Positions 44,082-52,930 of a DNA stretch of 64,000 bases are shown here, in pieces (the first letter of the stretch is position 1; every line of letters begins with the position of its first letter). A program made the translations under genes and the position numbers. Source of the DNA: Streptomyces venezuelae (GTDB taxonomy: Bacteria > Actinomycetota > Actinomycetes > Streptomycetales > Streptomycetaceae). The stretch covers positions 3,682,001 to 3,746,000 of the forward strand of contig NZ_CP029193.1 of the NCBI RefSeq assembly GCF_008642355.1, read 5' to 3'. Below the pieces are notes generated by a model. That model saw nothing but the letters and a program-made list of their open reading frames with translations. It did no database searches and was not told where the DNA came from.

Positions 44082-44262
44082 CCCCGGACAGTCCAAGACC
44101 CCCATCGCGTTTGTCCATGGGCCCGGCGCGGAGTCGGCCACTACGGTCCGCGGCATGACTCCGCGTCCGGCAGGCACACTGCCCGCCCCTACGGGGTCGG
44201 TGGCGTCCGCGACCAGCCCACGACGGCCCGCGGACGCGCACCGCAATCGAGGCGAGCGCCTC

Positions 44263-45180
44263 TCAGCGCAGTTGCGCACCGATCCACGACAGCAGCCGCA
44301 CCACGCCCGCGGGTCCGTCCACCACCAGGTCCGCCCGGCCCGCGAGCTCCGCGACCTCCGAGCTGCCGCTGCAGACGAGCAGTCCCGCCACACCCTCCGA
44401 GCGGAGCTTCTCCACTGCGCCGAAGGCGGGCAGGTCGCCGAGGTCGTCGCCCGCGTACAGGACGGACTCGGCGCCGACCTCCCGCAGGTACTCGGCGAGG
44501 GCCACGCCCTTGTCCATGCCGGGCGGGCGCAGCTCGAGGACGAGGCGGCCCGGCTCGACGATCAGGCCGTGCCGGCGCGCCAGCTCGTCGAGCGGCTCCC
44601 GCAGCGCGTCGAACGCGGCCTGCGGGTCCTCCGCGCGGCGCGTGTGCACCGCGACGGCCCGCCCCTTCTCCTCTATCCACGTGCCGCGCCAGGCGCCGAT
44701 CCCGTCCAGGAACCCGGGAAGCTCGGCGCGCACGGCCGCGACACCGGGGTGCGGCTCGGCGGCGCGCACGGTGCCGGTGACGGCGTCCCAGCGCTCGGCG
44801 CCGTAGTGCCCGAGGACGACGAGGTGTTCGAGGCCCGGCACGCCCGCGAAGCCGCCGTAGCGCACGGCCACGCCCGCCGGGCGGCCCGTGACCACGGCCG
44901 CCGACCGCAGGCGCGGCGCGAGCGCGGCGAGCACGCGCGCCGCGTCGGGGTGGGCGCGCGCCTGCTCCGGGTCGGCGACGATCGGGGCGAGCGTGCCGTC
45001 GAAGTCGAGTGCGACGACCGCGCGCTCGGGCCGGGCGAGGACCGCGGCGAGGCCGTCGCGCCCGGCGGGCGTCACGGGCTCGGGCGGTCCGGACGGGTCG
45101 GCGGGACCGGCGGGACCGGCCGGTCCGGACGGTTCGGACGGTTCGGGCAGGTCCGACTGTGAGTACGTAGGGTCACCCAT
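44263..45180 (-). CDS. otsB: Trehalose-6-phosphate phosphatase
   Basis: A 305-residue HAD-superfamily phosphatase that dephosphorylates trehalose-6-phosphate. Motif I is ALDFDGTLAPIV, with both Asp residues; motif II is in AAVVTGRP, and motif IV in LYAGDDLGDLPAF. Residues 9-40 are a Pro/Gly/Ser-rich repeat (GPAGPAGPADPSGP), a low-complexity N-terminal tail. It is the last gene of a minus-strand run with DUF3263 19 nt upstream, and convergent with otsA. Confidence 0.95.
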   Translation of the reverse strand: MGDPTYSQSDLPEPSEPSGPAGPAGPADPSGPPEPVTPAGRDGLAAVLARPERAVVALDFDGTLAPIVADPEQARAHPDAARVLAALAPRLRSAAVVTGRPAGVAVRYGGFAGVPGLEHLVVLGHYGAERWDAVTGTVRAAEPHPGVAAVRAELPGFLDGIGAWRGTWIEEKGRAVAVHTRRAEDPQAAFDALREPLDELARRHGLIVEPGRLVLELRPPGMDKGVALAEYLREVGAESVLYAGDDLGDLPAFGAVEKLRSEGVAGLLVCSGSSEVAELAGRADLVVDGPAGVVRLLSWIGAQLR

Positions 45181-45199
45181 GGGCCCGACCTTAGCCGCG

Positions 45200-45475
45200 T
45201 CAGCGCTCGTCGCGCCGGGACTCCCGCACCCGGCGCAGCCGATTGACCGTAATCGGGTCGTGGGCGAGCGCGCGGGTGTCGTCGAGAAGGGCGTTCAGGA
45301 TTTGGTAATAGCGCACCGGCCCCATCCCGAGCTCCTCGCGGATGGCCCGTTCCTTGGCACCGGGGCCGGGCCACGGCCGCCGTTCGAGGGCGAGCACGGC
45401 ACGGTCGCGGTCGGAGAGGGCGCCCGGGACGTCCTCCGTGCCGCCGTCCGGCTCATCCGGGTCGTGAACGGTCAT
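45200..45475 (-). CDS. DUF3263 domain protein
   Basis: A 91-residue helix-turn-helix-like protein of the actinobacterial DUF3263 family: SDRDRAVLALERRPWPGPGA, EELGMGPVRYYQILNALLDD and PITVNRLRRVRESRR. Probably DNA-binding; function unknown. It is sandwiched between the sugar-binding lipoprotein (9 nt) and otsB (19 nt), so all three are probably co-transcribed. Confidence 0.9.
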   Translation of the reverse strand: MTVHDPDEPDGGTEDVPGALSDRDRAVLALERRPWPGPGAKERAIREELGMGPVRYYQILNALLDDTRALAHDPITVNRLRRVRESRRDER

Positions 45476-45484
45476 GCCAGCACG

Positions 45485-46750
45485 CTACTCGGCGTTCTCC
45501 ATGGTCATCGCACGGCTCTGGATGCGGCTGAGCACCGACTTCGGGTTGCCGCCCTCGCCGACGGTCTTGCCGATGTCCTTCTTGATGTCCGCGGAGACCT
45601 GCGCCCACGACGTCTTGCCCACCGGATACAGCTCGGAGGTCGGGAGCTCGTCGAGGAACTTGCCGAGCGCCGTGTGACCGCGGTCCTTCGCCATCTCCTG
45701 GGACGCGGAGGTCGTCACCGGCAGGATGTCGTACTCGTTCGAGAAGTCGAGGACGTTCTTCTTGCTGTAGGCGTAGTCCAGGAACTTGCCGGCCTCCTTG
45801 CGGTGGCCGTTCTCCTTGAACGCCATCATCCAGTCGGCGACACCCATCGTGGCCTGCGCCTTGCCGTTGATGCCGGGCGCCGGCACCATGCCGAACTTCA
45901 CGCCCTTCTTGGCGGCCATCTTCATCAGCGTCGGGTGGCCGTTGAGCATGCCGACCTCGCCGCGCGAGAACGCCGCGAAGGCCTCCGCGCGGTTCATCTC
46001 CGCGGGCGCCGTCGGACCCGTCAGGCCCTTGCCGACCAGCTCGTCCCGCAGCCAGGCGAACGTCTTGGCGTTCTGCGGGGAGTCGATCGCGTACGACCCG
46101 ACGTTGTCGGTGTAACCGCCGCCGCCGCTGAGCATCCACATCAGCGTCTCCGCGGGCGCCTCCTCGGGGCCGAGCGGCAGCGCGTACGGGATCTTCACGC
46201 CGCGCGCCTTCAGGGCCTTCGCGTCGGCCTGCAGCTCGCTCCAGCTCTGCGGCGGCGTCAGGTTCGCGTCCTTGAAGAGCTTGGTGTTGTAGAAGAGCAG
46301 GCGGGTCGAGGAGGCGAACGGCATGCCGTACTGGATGCGGTTGACCTCACCGGCGCGCGAGAGCGGCGCCAGGAAGTCGGCCTGCGTGGCGATGGAGAGG
46401 AGCTCGTCGGCCTCGTAGAGCTTGCCCTGCGCGGCGTAGTCGGCGTAGGCGCCGATCTGCGCCAGGTCGGGGGCGTCGCCCTTCTTGACCATCTCCTTGA
46501 CCTCACGGTCCACGTCGTTCCAGGAGTGGACGGTGACGTCGACCTTGATGCCGGGGTTCTCGGCCTCGAACCCCTTGACGACCTTGTCCCAGTACTTCTT
46601 GGAGCTGTTCGCCGCGGAGTCGCCGTAGTCGGCGGCCACCAGCTTGAGGGTGACGTCACCGGAGTCGCCCGGACCGCCGCAGCCGGCGAGCACGCCCGCC
46701 ATGCCCAGTGCGGCCACCGCCGCGGTCAGACCTGTCACGCGCCGCTGCAC
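45485..46750 (-). CDS. Extracellular sugar-binding lipoprotein (ABC, family 1)
   Basis: A 421-residue lipoprotein: signal peptide, lipobox LAGC, then a family-1 solute-binding fold (ENPGIKVDVTVHSWNDVDRE, APDLAQIGAYADYAAQGKLY, ETLMWMLSGGGG, AFAAFSRGEVGMLNGH). GTG start. No permease or ATPase genes adjoin it, so it must use components encoded elsewhere (the shared MsiK ATPase and orphan permeases are usual in Streptomyces). A DasR-like site upstream and neighbouring amino-sugar genes suggest an amino-sugar or chito-oligosaccharide ligand. Confidence 0.92.
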   Translation of the reverse strand: MQRRVTGLTAAVAALGMAGVLAGCGGPGDSGDVTLKLVAADYGDSAANSSKKYWDKVVKGFEAENPGIKVDVTVHSWNDVDREVKEMVKKGDAPDLAQIGAYADYAAQGKLYEADELLSIATQADFLAPLSRAGEVNRIQYGMPFASSTRLLFYNTKLFKDANLTPPQSWSELQADAKALKARGVKIPYALPLGPEEAPAETLMWMLSGGGGYTDNVGSYAIDSPQNAKTFAWLRDELVGKGLTGPTAPAEMNRAEAFAAFSRGEVGMLNGHPTLMKMAAKKGVKFGMVPAPGINGKAQATMGVADWMMAFKENGHRKEAGKFLDYAYSKKNVLDFSNEYDILPVTTSASQEMAKDRGHTALGKFLDELPTSELYPVGKTSWAQVSADIKKDIGKTVGEGGNPKSVLSRIQSRAMTMENAE

Positions 46751-46826
46751 AGCTGTCCCACCCTCATTGCTTTGCTTCTACGTTCCGCACCTTGCCGAAC
46801 TGCGATTTTCTCCCGAGTCCGGACAC

Positions 46827-46842
46827 AAGGTCTACACCACCC
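46827..46842. promoter_or_regulatory. DasR-like operator between sugar-binding gene and SIS gene
   Basis: GGTCTACACCAC (46829-46840) matches 11 of 12 central positions of the DasR responsive element GGTCTAGACCAC. It lies in the divergent promoter region, 79 nt from the lipoprotein start. Confidence 0.55.
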
Positions 46843-46950
46843 GAGTCTCACTTGTGCAACGGCGTCCCACGGGCCCCGGGCGTTGCAGGCCGCGCGGGGC
46901 GACTGCTATGCACATCAGGTCCCCGGACGTTCATGCACGGCACATCGGTA

Positions 46951-46984
46951 CACCGCTCGACCACACCGCTCGAACACACCGCAC
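46951..46984. repeat. Short tandem repeat CACACCGCTCGA
   Basis: Three nearly perfect copies of (C)ACACCGCTCGA directly upstream of the SIS gene ribosome binding site. Could affect the leader of that gene; otherwise unexplained. Confidence 0.4.
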
Positions 46985-47003
46985 TGACGAGGAGCCTTGG
47001 CGC

Positions 47004-47912
47004 ATGTCGCGTACCGCAGAAGAAATAGCCACCCAGCCCGCCTGCTGGCGCCGGGCGGTGGAAGCGGCCGCCGCCTTCGACGACCTGCCGAGGCCCGGTG
47101 AGCGGATCGCCGTCACCGGCTGCGGGACGTCCTGGTTCATGGCCATCGCCTACGCGACCCTGCGCGAGGCCGCGGGCCTCGGCGAGACGGACGCGTTCGC
47201 CTCGTCGGAGTTCCCGGCGGGCCGCACCTACGACCGCGTCGTGGCGATCACCCGCTCCGGCACGACGACGGAGGTCCTCGACCTCCTGAACCGCCTCAAG
47301 GGCACGGTTCCGACGCTCGCGCTCACCGCCGACCCGAAGACGCCCGTCATGGACGCGGCGGACTCGGTGGCGGTCCTGGACTGGGCGGACGAGGAATCCG
47401 TCGTCCAGACCCGCTTCGCCACGACGGCCCTCGCCTTCCTGCGCGCCGGTCTCGGCCACGTCCCCGGCCTGAAGACGGTGCAGGAAGCGGCGGTGGACGC
47501 GGAACTCGCGGTGACCGAGCCGCTGCCGGCGTCGGTGGTCGGCGCGGAACAGTGGACGTTCCTCGGCCGCGGCTGGACGTACGGTCTCGCCCTGGAGGCC
47601 GCCCTCAAGATGCGGGAGGCGGCGGGCGCGTGGACGGAGTCCTACCCGGCGATGGAGTACCGCCACGGTCCCATCTCCATCACCGGCCCTGGCCGGGTGG
47701 CCTGGATGTTCGGCATGCTGCCGGACGGCCTGGCGGAGGACGTGGCCCGCGTCGGCGGCGAACTGGTCGCCCGCCAGGAGGTCGACCCCCTCGCCGACCT
47801 CATCCGCGCGCAGCGGCTCGCGGTGGCGTTGGCGGAGTCCCGGGGCTACGACCCGGACCACCCGCGCAACCTCACGCGCAGCGTGATTCTGGCGGGGCGC
47901 CCCCACCAGTAG
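47004..47912 (+). CDS. SIS-domain sugar-phosphate isomerase/deaminase (NagB-II/AgaS-like)
   Basis: A 302-residue protein with two SIS domains, as in the C-terminal half of GlmS. Motifs are TGCGTSWFMAIAYATLRE, ITRSGTTTEVLDLLN and, in the second domain, FLGRGWTYGLALEAALKMRE with YRHGPIS, the conserved catalytic His region. The glutaminase half is absent, so it should deaminate or isomerise glucosamine-6-phosphate-like sugars. ATG follows GAGGAG. Neighbours (sugar-binding lipoprotein, nagK, nagA) fit an amino-sugar catabolic role. Confidence 0.88.
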   Translation: MSRTAEEIATQPACWRRAVEAAAAFDDLPRPGERIAVTGCGTSWFMAIAYATLREAAGLGETDAFASSEFPAGRTYDRVVAITRSGTTTEVLDLLNRLKGTVPTLALTADPKTPVMDAADSVAVLDWADEESVVQTRFATTALAFLRAGLGHVPGLKTVQEAAVDAELAVTEPLPASVVGAEQWTFLGRGWTYGLALEAALKMREAAGAWTESYPAMEYRHGPISITGPGRVAWMFGMLPDGLAEDVARVGGELVARQEVDPLADLIRAQRLAVALAESRGYDPDHPRNLTRSVILAGRPHQ

Positions 47913-48023
47913 CCGAGCCACGGCTCCCCCACGAAAGCCGCCCGCCCGCCGGGGCCTGCCCTCCCCCGGGGACGGGCGGCCGGGCGGAACACCCGAACCG
48001 CCGCCCAGCGGCGACTCCCTCCC

Positions 48024-48046
48024 GCCCTCCCGCCTGGCGGGAGGGC
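48024..48046 (+). terminator. Hairpin downstream of the SIS gene
   Basis: GCCCTCCCGC pairs with GCGGGAGGGC around a CTG loop, 110 nt past the stop. No U-tract, so a factor-independent role is uncertain. Confidence 0.5.
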
Positions 48047-48059
48047 GAACCACCCTGAA

Positions 48060-48378
48060 CCGCCGCTCCGCGGCGGATCACTCCCACCCACCCACCCGTT
48101 CACCCCGCACCACCCCGCCCCCTAGGAGCCGCCGCGGAGCGGCGAAGCGTTACCGGGGGCGGCAGGTGCGGGATACGGGGTGGGCGGGTGGGAGAACCGC
48201 CGCGGAGCGGCGGAGTTCCGCCGGGGGCGGCAGGTGCGGGGCAACGCAGGCAGGCTGGACGGTTGCGACGGCGCCCGAAGGTGGGACAGTCCGCCGCGGA
48301 GCGGCGGAGCTTTGCCGGGGGCGACAGGCGCGGGGCAACGGGTGGGCGGGTGGGAGAACCGCCGCGGAGCGGCGGAGT
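48060..48378. repeat. GC-rich palindromic repeat array before nagK
   Basis: The hairpin CCGCCGCGGAGCGGCGG occurs at about 48198, 48292 and 48359, with a related copy at 48127 and an inverted one at 48064. Between hairpins a second motif, CCGGGGGCGGCAGGTGCGGG, recurs. The units are spaced 65-95 nt and no gene is supported. They may be intergenic mobile hairpins. Confidence 0.6.
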
Positions 48379-48451
48379 GGGATGCCCGACGGCGAGGCAA
48401 AAACGGTGACACGCCCCCGAAAAGGACCTCCGCCCCGACACGGGACCCCGA

Positions 48452-48467
48452 AGTGGACTAGACCTCT
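48452..48467. promoter_or_regulatory. DasR responsive element upstream of nagK
   Basis: AGTGGACTAGACCTCT matches 14 of 16 positions of the consensus AGTGGTCTAGACCACT. It lies 27 nt upstream of the nagK GTG, ideal for repression of nagK-nagA by the GlcNAc regulator DasR, released by GlcN-6-phosphate. Confidence 0.75.
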
Positions 48468-48493
48468 CAAGGCCGACGCGCGAGACTGTTCCC

Positions 48494-49534
48494 GTGAGAC
48501 ACGTCATCGCCCTCGATGTGGGCGGCACCGGAATGAAGGCCGCCCTGGTAGGGGCGGACGGCACCCTGCTGCACGAGGCCCGCCGGCCCACGCGCCGCGA
48601 CCGCGGCGCCGACGCGGTCGTGGAGTCGATCCTCGACTTCGCCGCGGACCTCCGCGCCCACGGCATCGCGAACCACGGCGAACCCGCGGCAGCGGCAGGA
48701 GTGGCCGTCCCCGGCATCGTCGACGCCGACCGCGGCATCGCCGTGTACGCGGCGAACCTCGGCTGGAGCGACGTCCCCCTCCGGGACCTCCTCAGCACCC
48801 GCCTGGAAGGCGTCCCCGTGGCCCTGGGCCACGACGTCCGCACGGGCGGCCTCGCCGAGGGCCGCATCGGCGCCGGCAAGGGCGCCGACCGCTTCCTGTT
48901 CGTGCCCCTCGGCACCGGCATCGCGGGCGCCATCGGCATCGGCGGCGCCATCGAGCCGGGCGCGCACGGCTCGGCCGGCGAGATCGGCCACATCGTCGTA
49001 CGCCCCGGCGGCCCGCCCTGCGGCTGCGGCCAGCGCGGCTGCCTGGAGCGCCTCGCGTCCGCGTCGGCGGTCAGCAAGGCGTGGGCGGAGGCGAGCGGCG
49101 ACCCCGAGGCGGATGCCGCGGACTGCGCGAAGGCCGTGGAGTCCGGCGACCCGAGGGCCCAGCAGGTCTGGCGGAACGCCGTCGACGCCCTGGCCGACGG
49201 CCTGCTCACGGCCCTCACTCTGCTGGACCCGCAGACCCTGATCATCGGTGGCGGCCTGGCCGAGGCGGGGGAAACGTTGTTCACGCCGCTGCGGGCCGCC
49301 GTCGCGGCGCGCGTCGTCCAGTTCCAGACGCTCCCGGAGATCGTCCCCGCGGCGCTCGGCGACACGGCGGGCTGCCTGGGAGCGGGCCTGCTGGCCTGGG
49401 ACCTGGTCGACGAAGAACCCTCGAAAGACACGACCCCCGACAACAGCACCCCCGATATCACCACCCCCGACAACACCACTCGCAACAACACCACCCCCGA
49501 CAACACCACCCACCCCACGGAGGTACCCACCTGA
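48494..49534 (+). CDS. nagK: ROK-family N-acetylglucosamine kinase
   Basis: A 346-residue sugar kinase. The phosphate-binding DVGGTGMKAALVG is at residues 8-20; the ROK signature with zinc ligands GHIVVRPGGPPCGCGQRGCL follows near residue 180. It phosphorylates GlcNAc to GlcNAc-6-phosphate for NagA, with which it overlaps by one base (TGATG). The last 30 residues are a low-complexity tail of TPDNTT-like repeats encoded by tandem DNA repeats, absent from normal ROK kinases. GTG start. Confidence 0.92.
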   Translation: MRHVIALDVGGTGMKAALVGADGTLLHEARRPTRRDRGADAVVESILDFAADLRAHGIANHGEPAAAAGVAVPGIVDADRGIAVYAANLGWSDVPLRDLLSTRLEGVPVALGHDVRTGGLAEGRIGAGKGADRFLFVPLGTGIAGAIGIGGAIEPGAHGSAGEIGHIVVRPGGPPCGCGQRGCLERLASASAVSKAWAEASGDPEADAADCAKAVESGDPRAQQVWRNAVDALADGLLTALTLLDPQTLIIGGGLAEAGETLFTPLRAAVAARVVQFQTLPEIVPAALGDTAGCLGAGLLAWDLVDEEPSKDTTPDNSTPDITTPDNTTRNNTTPDNTTHPTEVPT

Positions 49535-50673
49535 TGGCCACTAGCAAGGTTCTCGCCGGTGCACAGGTGGTACTGCCCACCGGGACCCTCACCGACGGCC
49601 GAGTGATCGTCGAGGGAAGCCGCATCCGCGGGAGCGCTCCCGCCGACGCCGAGACGATCGACCTCACCGGCCACTGGCTGGTTCCCGGCTTCGTCGACAT
49701 CCACAACCACGGCGGCGGCGGCGCCTCCTTCACCTCGGGCACCGTCGAGGACGTGCTGAAGGGCATCCACACGCACCGCCTGCACGGCACCACCACGGTC
49801 GTCGCCTCCACCGTCACCGGCGAGATGGACTTCCTGGCCCAGCGCGCGGGCATCCTCTCCGAACTCGCCGAGCAGGGCGACCTCGCGGGCATCCACTTCG
49901 AGGGCCCGTTCATCTCCCCGTGCCGCAAGGGCGCCCACAGCGAGGGACTCCTCCGCCACCCCGACCCCGCCGACGTCCGCAAGCTCCTCGACGCGGCACG
50001 CGGCCAGGCCAGGATGGTCACGCTCGCCACCGAACTCCCCGGCGGCATCGACTCCGTACGTCTCCTCGCCGAGCACGGCGTCATCGCGGCCGTCGGCCAC
50101 ACGGACGCGACGTACGAGCAGACCGTCGAGGCGATCGACGCGGGCGCCACCGTCGCCACGCACCTGTTCAACGCCATGCCGGGCCTCGGCCACCGCGCCC
50201 CGGGCCCGATCGCCGCGCTCCTGGAGGACGAGCGGATCACCGTCGAGCTCATCAACGACGGCACCCACCTCCACCCGGCCGCCTTCGAGCTGGCCTTCCA
50301 CCACGCGGGCACGGACCGCGTCGCACTGATCACCGACGCGATGGACGCGGCAGGCTTTGGCGACGGCCGCTACATGCTCGGCCCGCTGGAGGTCGAGGTG
50401 AAGGACAGCGTGGCGCGGCTCGTCGAGGGCGGCTCGATCGCGGGCTCGACCCTGACCCAGGACCGCGCGTTCAAGCGCTCGGTGACCGTCGACGGGCTGT
50501 CCGTGGAGGACACCGTCCGCGCCATCTCCGCGAACCCGGCGAAGCTCCTCGGCCAGTACGACAAGGTGGGCTCCCTGGAGCCCGGCAAGGACGCGGACCT
50601 GGTGGTCCTGGACGCGGCGTTCGACGTCAAGGGCGTGATGCGCAAGGGTGAATGGGTGGTTGAACCCTTTTAA
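49534..50673 (+). CDS. nagA: N-acetylglucosamine-6-phosphate deacetylase
   Basis: A 379-residue amidohydrolase converting GlcNAc-6-phosphate to GlcN-6-phosphate and acetate. Metal ligands and active-site residues are visible: DIHNHG (55-60), Glu123 in HFEGPF, His189 in VGHTDAT, His210 in THLFNAM, and Asp268 in LITDAM. Starts at ATG overlapping the nagK stop with GGAGG 11 nt upstream. It takes GlcNAc-6-phosphate from both NagK and MurQ. Confidence 0.97.
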   Translation: MATSKVLAGAQVVLPTGTLTDGRVIVEGSRIRGSAPADAETIDLTGHWLVPGFVDIHNHGGGGASFTSGTVEDVLKGIHTHRLHGTTTVVASTVTGEMDFLAQRAGILSELAEQGDLAGIHFEGPFISPCRKGAHSEGLLRHPDPADVRKLLDAARGQARMVTLATELPGGIDSVRLLAEHGVIAAVGHTDATYEQTVEAIDAGATVATHLFNAMPGLGHRAPGPIAALLEDERITVELINDGTHLHPAAFELAFHHAGTDRVALITDAMDAAGFGDGRYMLGPLEVEVKDSVARLVEGGSIAGSTLTQDRAFKRSVTVDGLSVEDTVRAISANPAKLLGQYDKVGSLEPGKDADLVVLDAAFDVKGVMRKGEWVVEPF

Positions 50674-50702
50674 CCGACAACGCCCCCCGAACCCCACCCG
50701 AA

Positions 50703-50747
50703 CAGAAGGCGGTTGGCCCCCACCCCTGGGCCAACCGCCTTCTGTTT
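50703..50747 (+). terminator. Rho-independent terminator after nagA
   Basis: CAGAAGGCGGTTGGCCC (50703-50719) pairs perfectly with GGGCCAACCGCCTTCTG (50728-50744), 17 bp, followed by TTT. Confidence 0.95.
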
Positions 50748-50827
50748 GGCATGATCAGAGCTCTGAGAACGTCACTGAGCAGGTCACTGAGAACGTCGAG
50801 CGAACAGGCACTTCGGGGGTGGTACGG

Positions 50828-51763
50828 ATGATCCTCACCGTCACGCTGAACGCCGCGCTCGACATCACCTACCGCGTCCCCGCGCTCACCCCGCACGCCT
50901 CGCACCGCGTCACCGAGGTGACCGAACGCCCCGGCGGCAAGGGCCTGAACGTCGCCCGCGTGCTCGCCGCCCTCGGCCACGACGTCACCGTCACCGGCTT
51001 CGCGGGCGGCGACACCGGCCGTGCCCTGCGCGACCGCCTCGCCACCGAGCCGCACATCACGGACGCCCTCGCCCCGGTCGCGGGCGCCACCCGCCGCACC
51101 GTCGCCGTCGTCGACGCGGCGACCGGCGACACCACGCAGCTGAACGAGCCGGGCCCGGCCGTCGCCCCCGCCGAGTGGGCCGCCTTCCTCGACTCCTACG
51201 AGGAGTTGGTGCGCCGCGACGGCATGGCCGCGGTCGCCCTCTGCGGCAGCCTGCCCCCCGGCGTCCCCGTCGGCGCGTACGCCCTGCTCATACGGTCCGC
51301 ACGCGCGGCCCGTGTCCCCGTCCTGCTCGACACGAGCGGGGAACCGCTGCGCCGCGGCGTCGCCGCCCGCCCCGACGTCGTCAAGCCCAACGCGGACGAA
51401 CTCGCCGAGCTCACCGGCTCCCACGAGCCCGACCGGGCCACCCGCGACGCCCGCCGCAGGGGCGCCCACGCCGTGGTCGCCTCACTCGGCGCCGACGGTC
51501 TCCTCGCGGTCACCGCCGACGGCGGCTGGCGCGCCCGCCCCCCGAAGCGGGTCCGCGGCAACCCGACCGGCGCCGGCGACTCGGCGGTCGCGGGCCTCCT
51601 GTCGGGCCTCGCCGAACACCTCCCGTGGCCGGATCGCCTGGCCCGCGCCGTGGCCCTGTCGGCGGCGACGGTGGTGGCGCCGGTGGCGGGTGAGTTCGAT
51701 GCGGCAACGTACGAAGATCTGCTGCCTCGTGTCGCGGTGACCGGGCAGGTCACCGCGGCCTGA
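50828..51763 (+). CDS. 1-phosphofructokinase-family hexose kinase
   Basis: A 311-residue PfkB-fold kinase: LTVTLNAALDITYRVPALTP at the N-terminus, GGKGLNVARVLAALGHDVT and the ATP-site signature NPTGAGDSAVAGLL near residue 250. This is the FruK/tagatose-6-phosphate kinase branch, acting on a hexose phosphate. An aldolase follows 68 nt downstream, so the pair likely funnels a ketohexose phosphate into triose phosphates. The exact sugar (fructose-1-P or tagatose-6-P) is not certain. Confidence 0.88.
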   Translation: MILTVTLNAALDITYRVPALTPHASHRVTEVTERPGGKGLNVARVLAALGHDVTVTGFAGGDTGRALRDRLATEPHITDALAPVAGATRRTVAVVDAATGDTTQLNEPGPAVAPAEWAAFLDSYEELVRRDGMAAVALCGSLPPGVPVGAYALLIRSARAARVPVLLDTSGEPLRRGVAARPDVVKPNADELAELTGSHEPDRATRDARRRGAHAVVASLGADGLLAVTADGGWRARPPKRVRGNPTGAGDSAVAGLLSGLAEHLPWPDRLARAVALSAATVVAPVAGEFDAATYEDLLPRVAVTGQVTAA

Positions 51764-51831
51764 ACCTCCGCACCACCTGAAGCAATCGGCCCGGAGCGAT
51801 GGCGAGGGGCCTGGAGCAACTGGGGAGAACC

Positions 51832-52680
51832 GTGCCACTGGTCAGCACCGGCGAACTCGTCTCGGGGGCCCGCGCCGCGGGTCACGGCGTCGCCGCGTTC
51901 AACGTCATCACCCTGGAGCACGCGGAGGCGGTCGCGCTGGGCGCGGAGCGGACGGGGGCCCCCGCGATCCTGCAGATATCCGAGAACGCGGTGAAATTCC
52001 ACGGTGGCCGCCTCTCCGCGATCGCGGCGGCGACGGCGGCGGTGGCCCGCGCGTCGTCGGCACCGCTCTCCCTCCACCTCGACCACGTCACGGACGTCGA
52101 GCTGCTGCGCGCCGCACACCCCGAGGGCTTCAGCTCGGTGATGTTCGACGCGTCGAAACTGTCGTACGGCGAGAACGTGAAGGCGACGGCGGACGCCGTC
52201 CGTTGGGGCCACGAGCGCGGCATCTGGGTCGAGGCGGAGCTCGGCGAGGTGGGCGGCAAGGAGGGTGAGGCGCCGCTGGACGCGCACGCGCCGGGGGTGC
52301 GGACCGATCCGGCGGAGGCGGCCGCGTACGTCGCGGAGACGGGCGTGGACGCCCTCGCGGTGGCGGTGGGCTCCTCGCACGCGATGACGGAGCGCACGGC
52401 GTCCCTGGACCACGGGTTGATCGCCGCCCTCGCGACCGCCGTGCCCGTCCCCCTCGTCCTGCACGGCTCAAGTGGCGTACCGGACGAGGAGATCCGCCGC
52501 GCCGTCGCGTCCGGCATCGTGAAGGTGAACGTGGGCACGGCCCTCAACACCGCGTTCACCGGGGCGGTGCGGGCGTTCCTCGATGCGCAGCCGTCGGCGG
52601 TGGACCCGCGCAAGTACATGGCGCCCGCGCGGGAGGCCGTGGCGGAAACGGTGGCGCATTTCCAGCAGTTCATGGCTTGA
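51832..52680 (+). CDS. Class II fructose/tagatose-bisphosphate aldolase
   Basis: A 282-residue Zn-dependent aldolase of the FbaA/GatY type. It starts at GTG 51832 with GGGGAG upstream, reading PLVSTGELVSGARAAGHGVA. Active-site elements are SLHLDHVTD (catalytic and zinc His), AELGEVGGKEGE, SSHAMTE, HGSSGVPDEEI and VNVGTALN. Shorter than canonical Fba, closer to tagatose-bisphosphate aldolases, which fits the adjacent kinase and the amino-sugar context. Confidence 0.9.
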   Translation: MPLVSTGELVSGARAAGHGVAAFNVITLEHAEAVALGAERTGAPAILQISENAVKFHGGRLSAIAAATAAVARASSAPLSLHLDHVTDVELLRAAHPEGFSSVMFDASKLSYGENVKATADAVRWGHERGIWVEAELGEVGGKEGEAPLDAHAPGVRTDPAEAAAYVAETGVDALAVAVGSSHAMTERTASLDHGLIAALATAVPVPLVLHGSSGVPDEEIRRAVASGIVKVNVGTALNTAFTGAVRAFLDAQPSAVDPRKYMAPAREAVAETVAHFQQFMA

Positions 52681-52870
52681 GGGGTTTACCTCTGCATATC
52701 GGACCCGCCACCCTCCCGATCGCCGCCGTACAGCCCACTTCCGCCGCGGCGGTACGCGCACGGTGTCGAACCAGTCCGGCAACCAGCGCCACCCCCTTCG
52801 TGGTCACGAGCATCGCCGTGTGGGCCCCTGAGTCCTCGGCCTCGGACCGGCCCCAGCCTCGGACCGAACA

Positions 52871-52912
52871 GAAGCGCCGCTCCACCGGAAGGTCCCGGTC
52901 GAGCGGCGCTTC
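52871..52912. terminator. Bidirectional terminator between aldolase and CBM35 gene
   Basis: GAAGCGCCGCTC (52871-52882) pairs perfectly with GAGCGGCGCTTC (52901-52912) around an 18-nt loop, between convergent genes. Confidence 0.75.
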
Positions 52913-52930
52913 GCGTCGGTGTCCGCGCGG

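Noticed and set aside
48166-50673. Long plus-strand frame running through the repeat array into nagA
   Set aside because: The upstream half is an out-of-frame shadow of nagK full of Arg/Pro/Gly and palindromic repeat DNA; nagA starts at 49534 with its own ribosome binding site.
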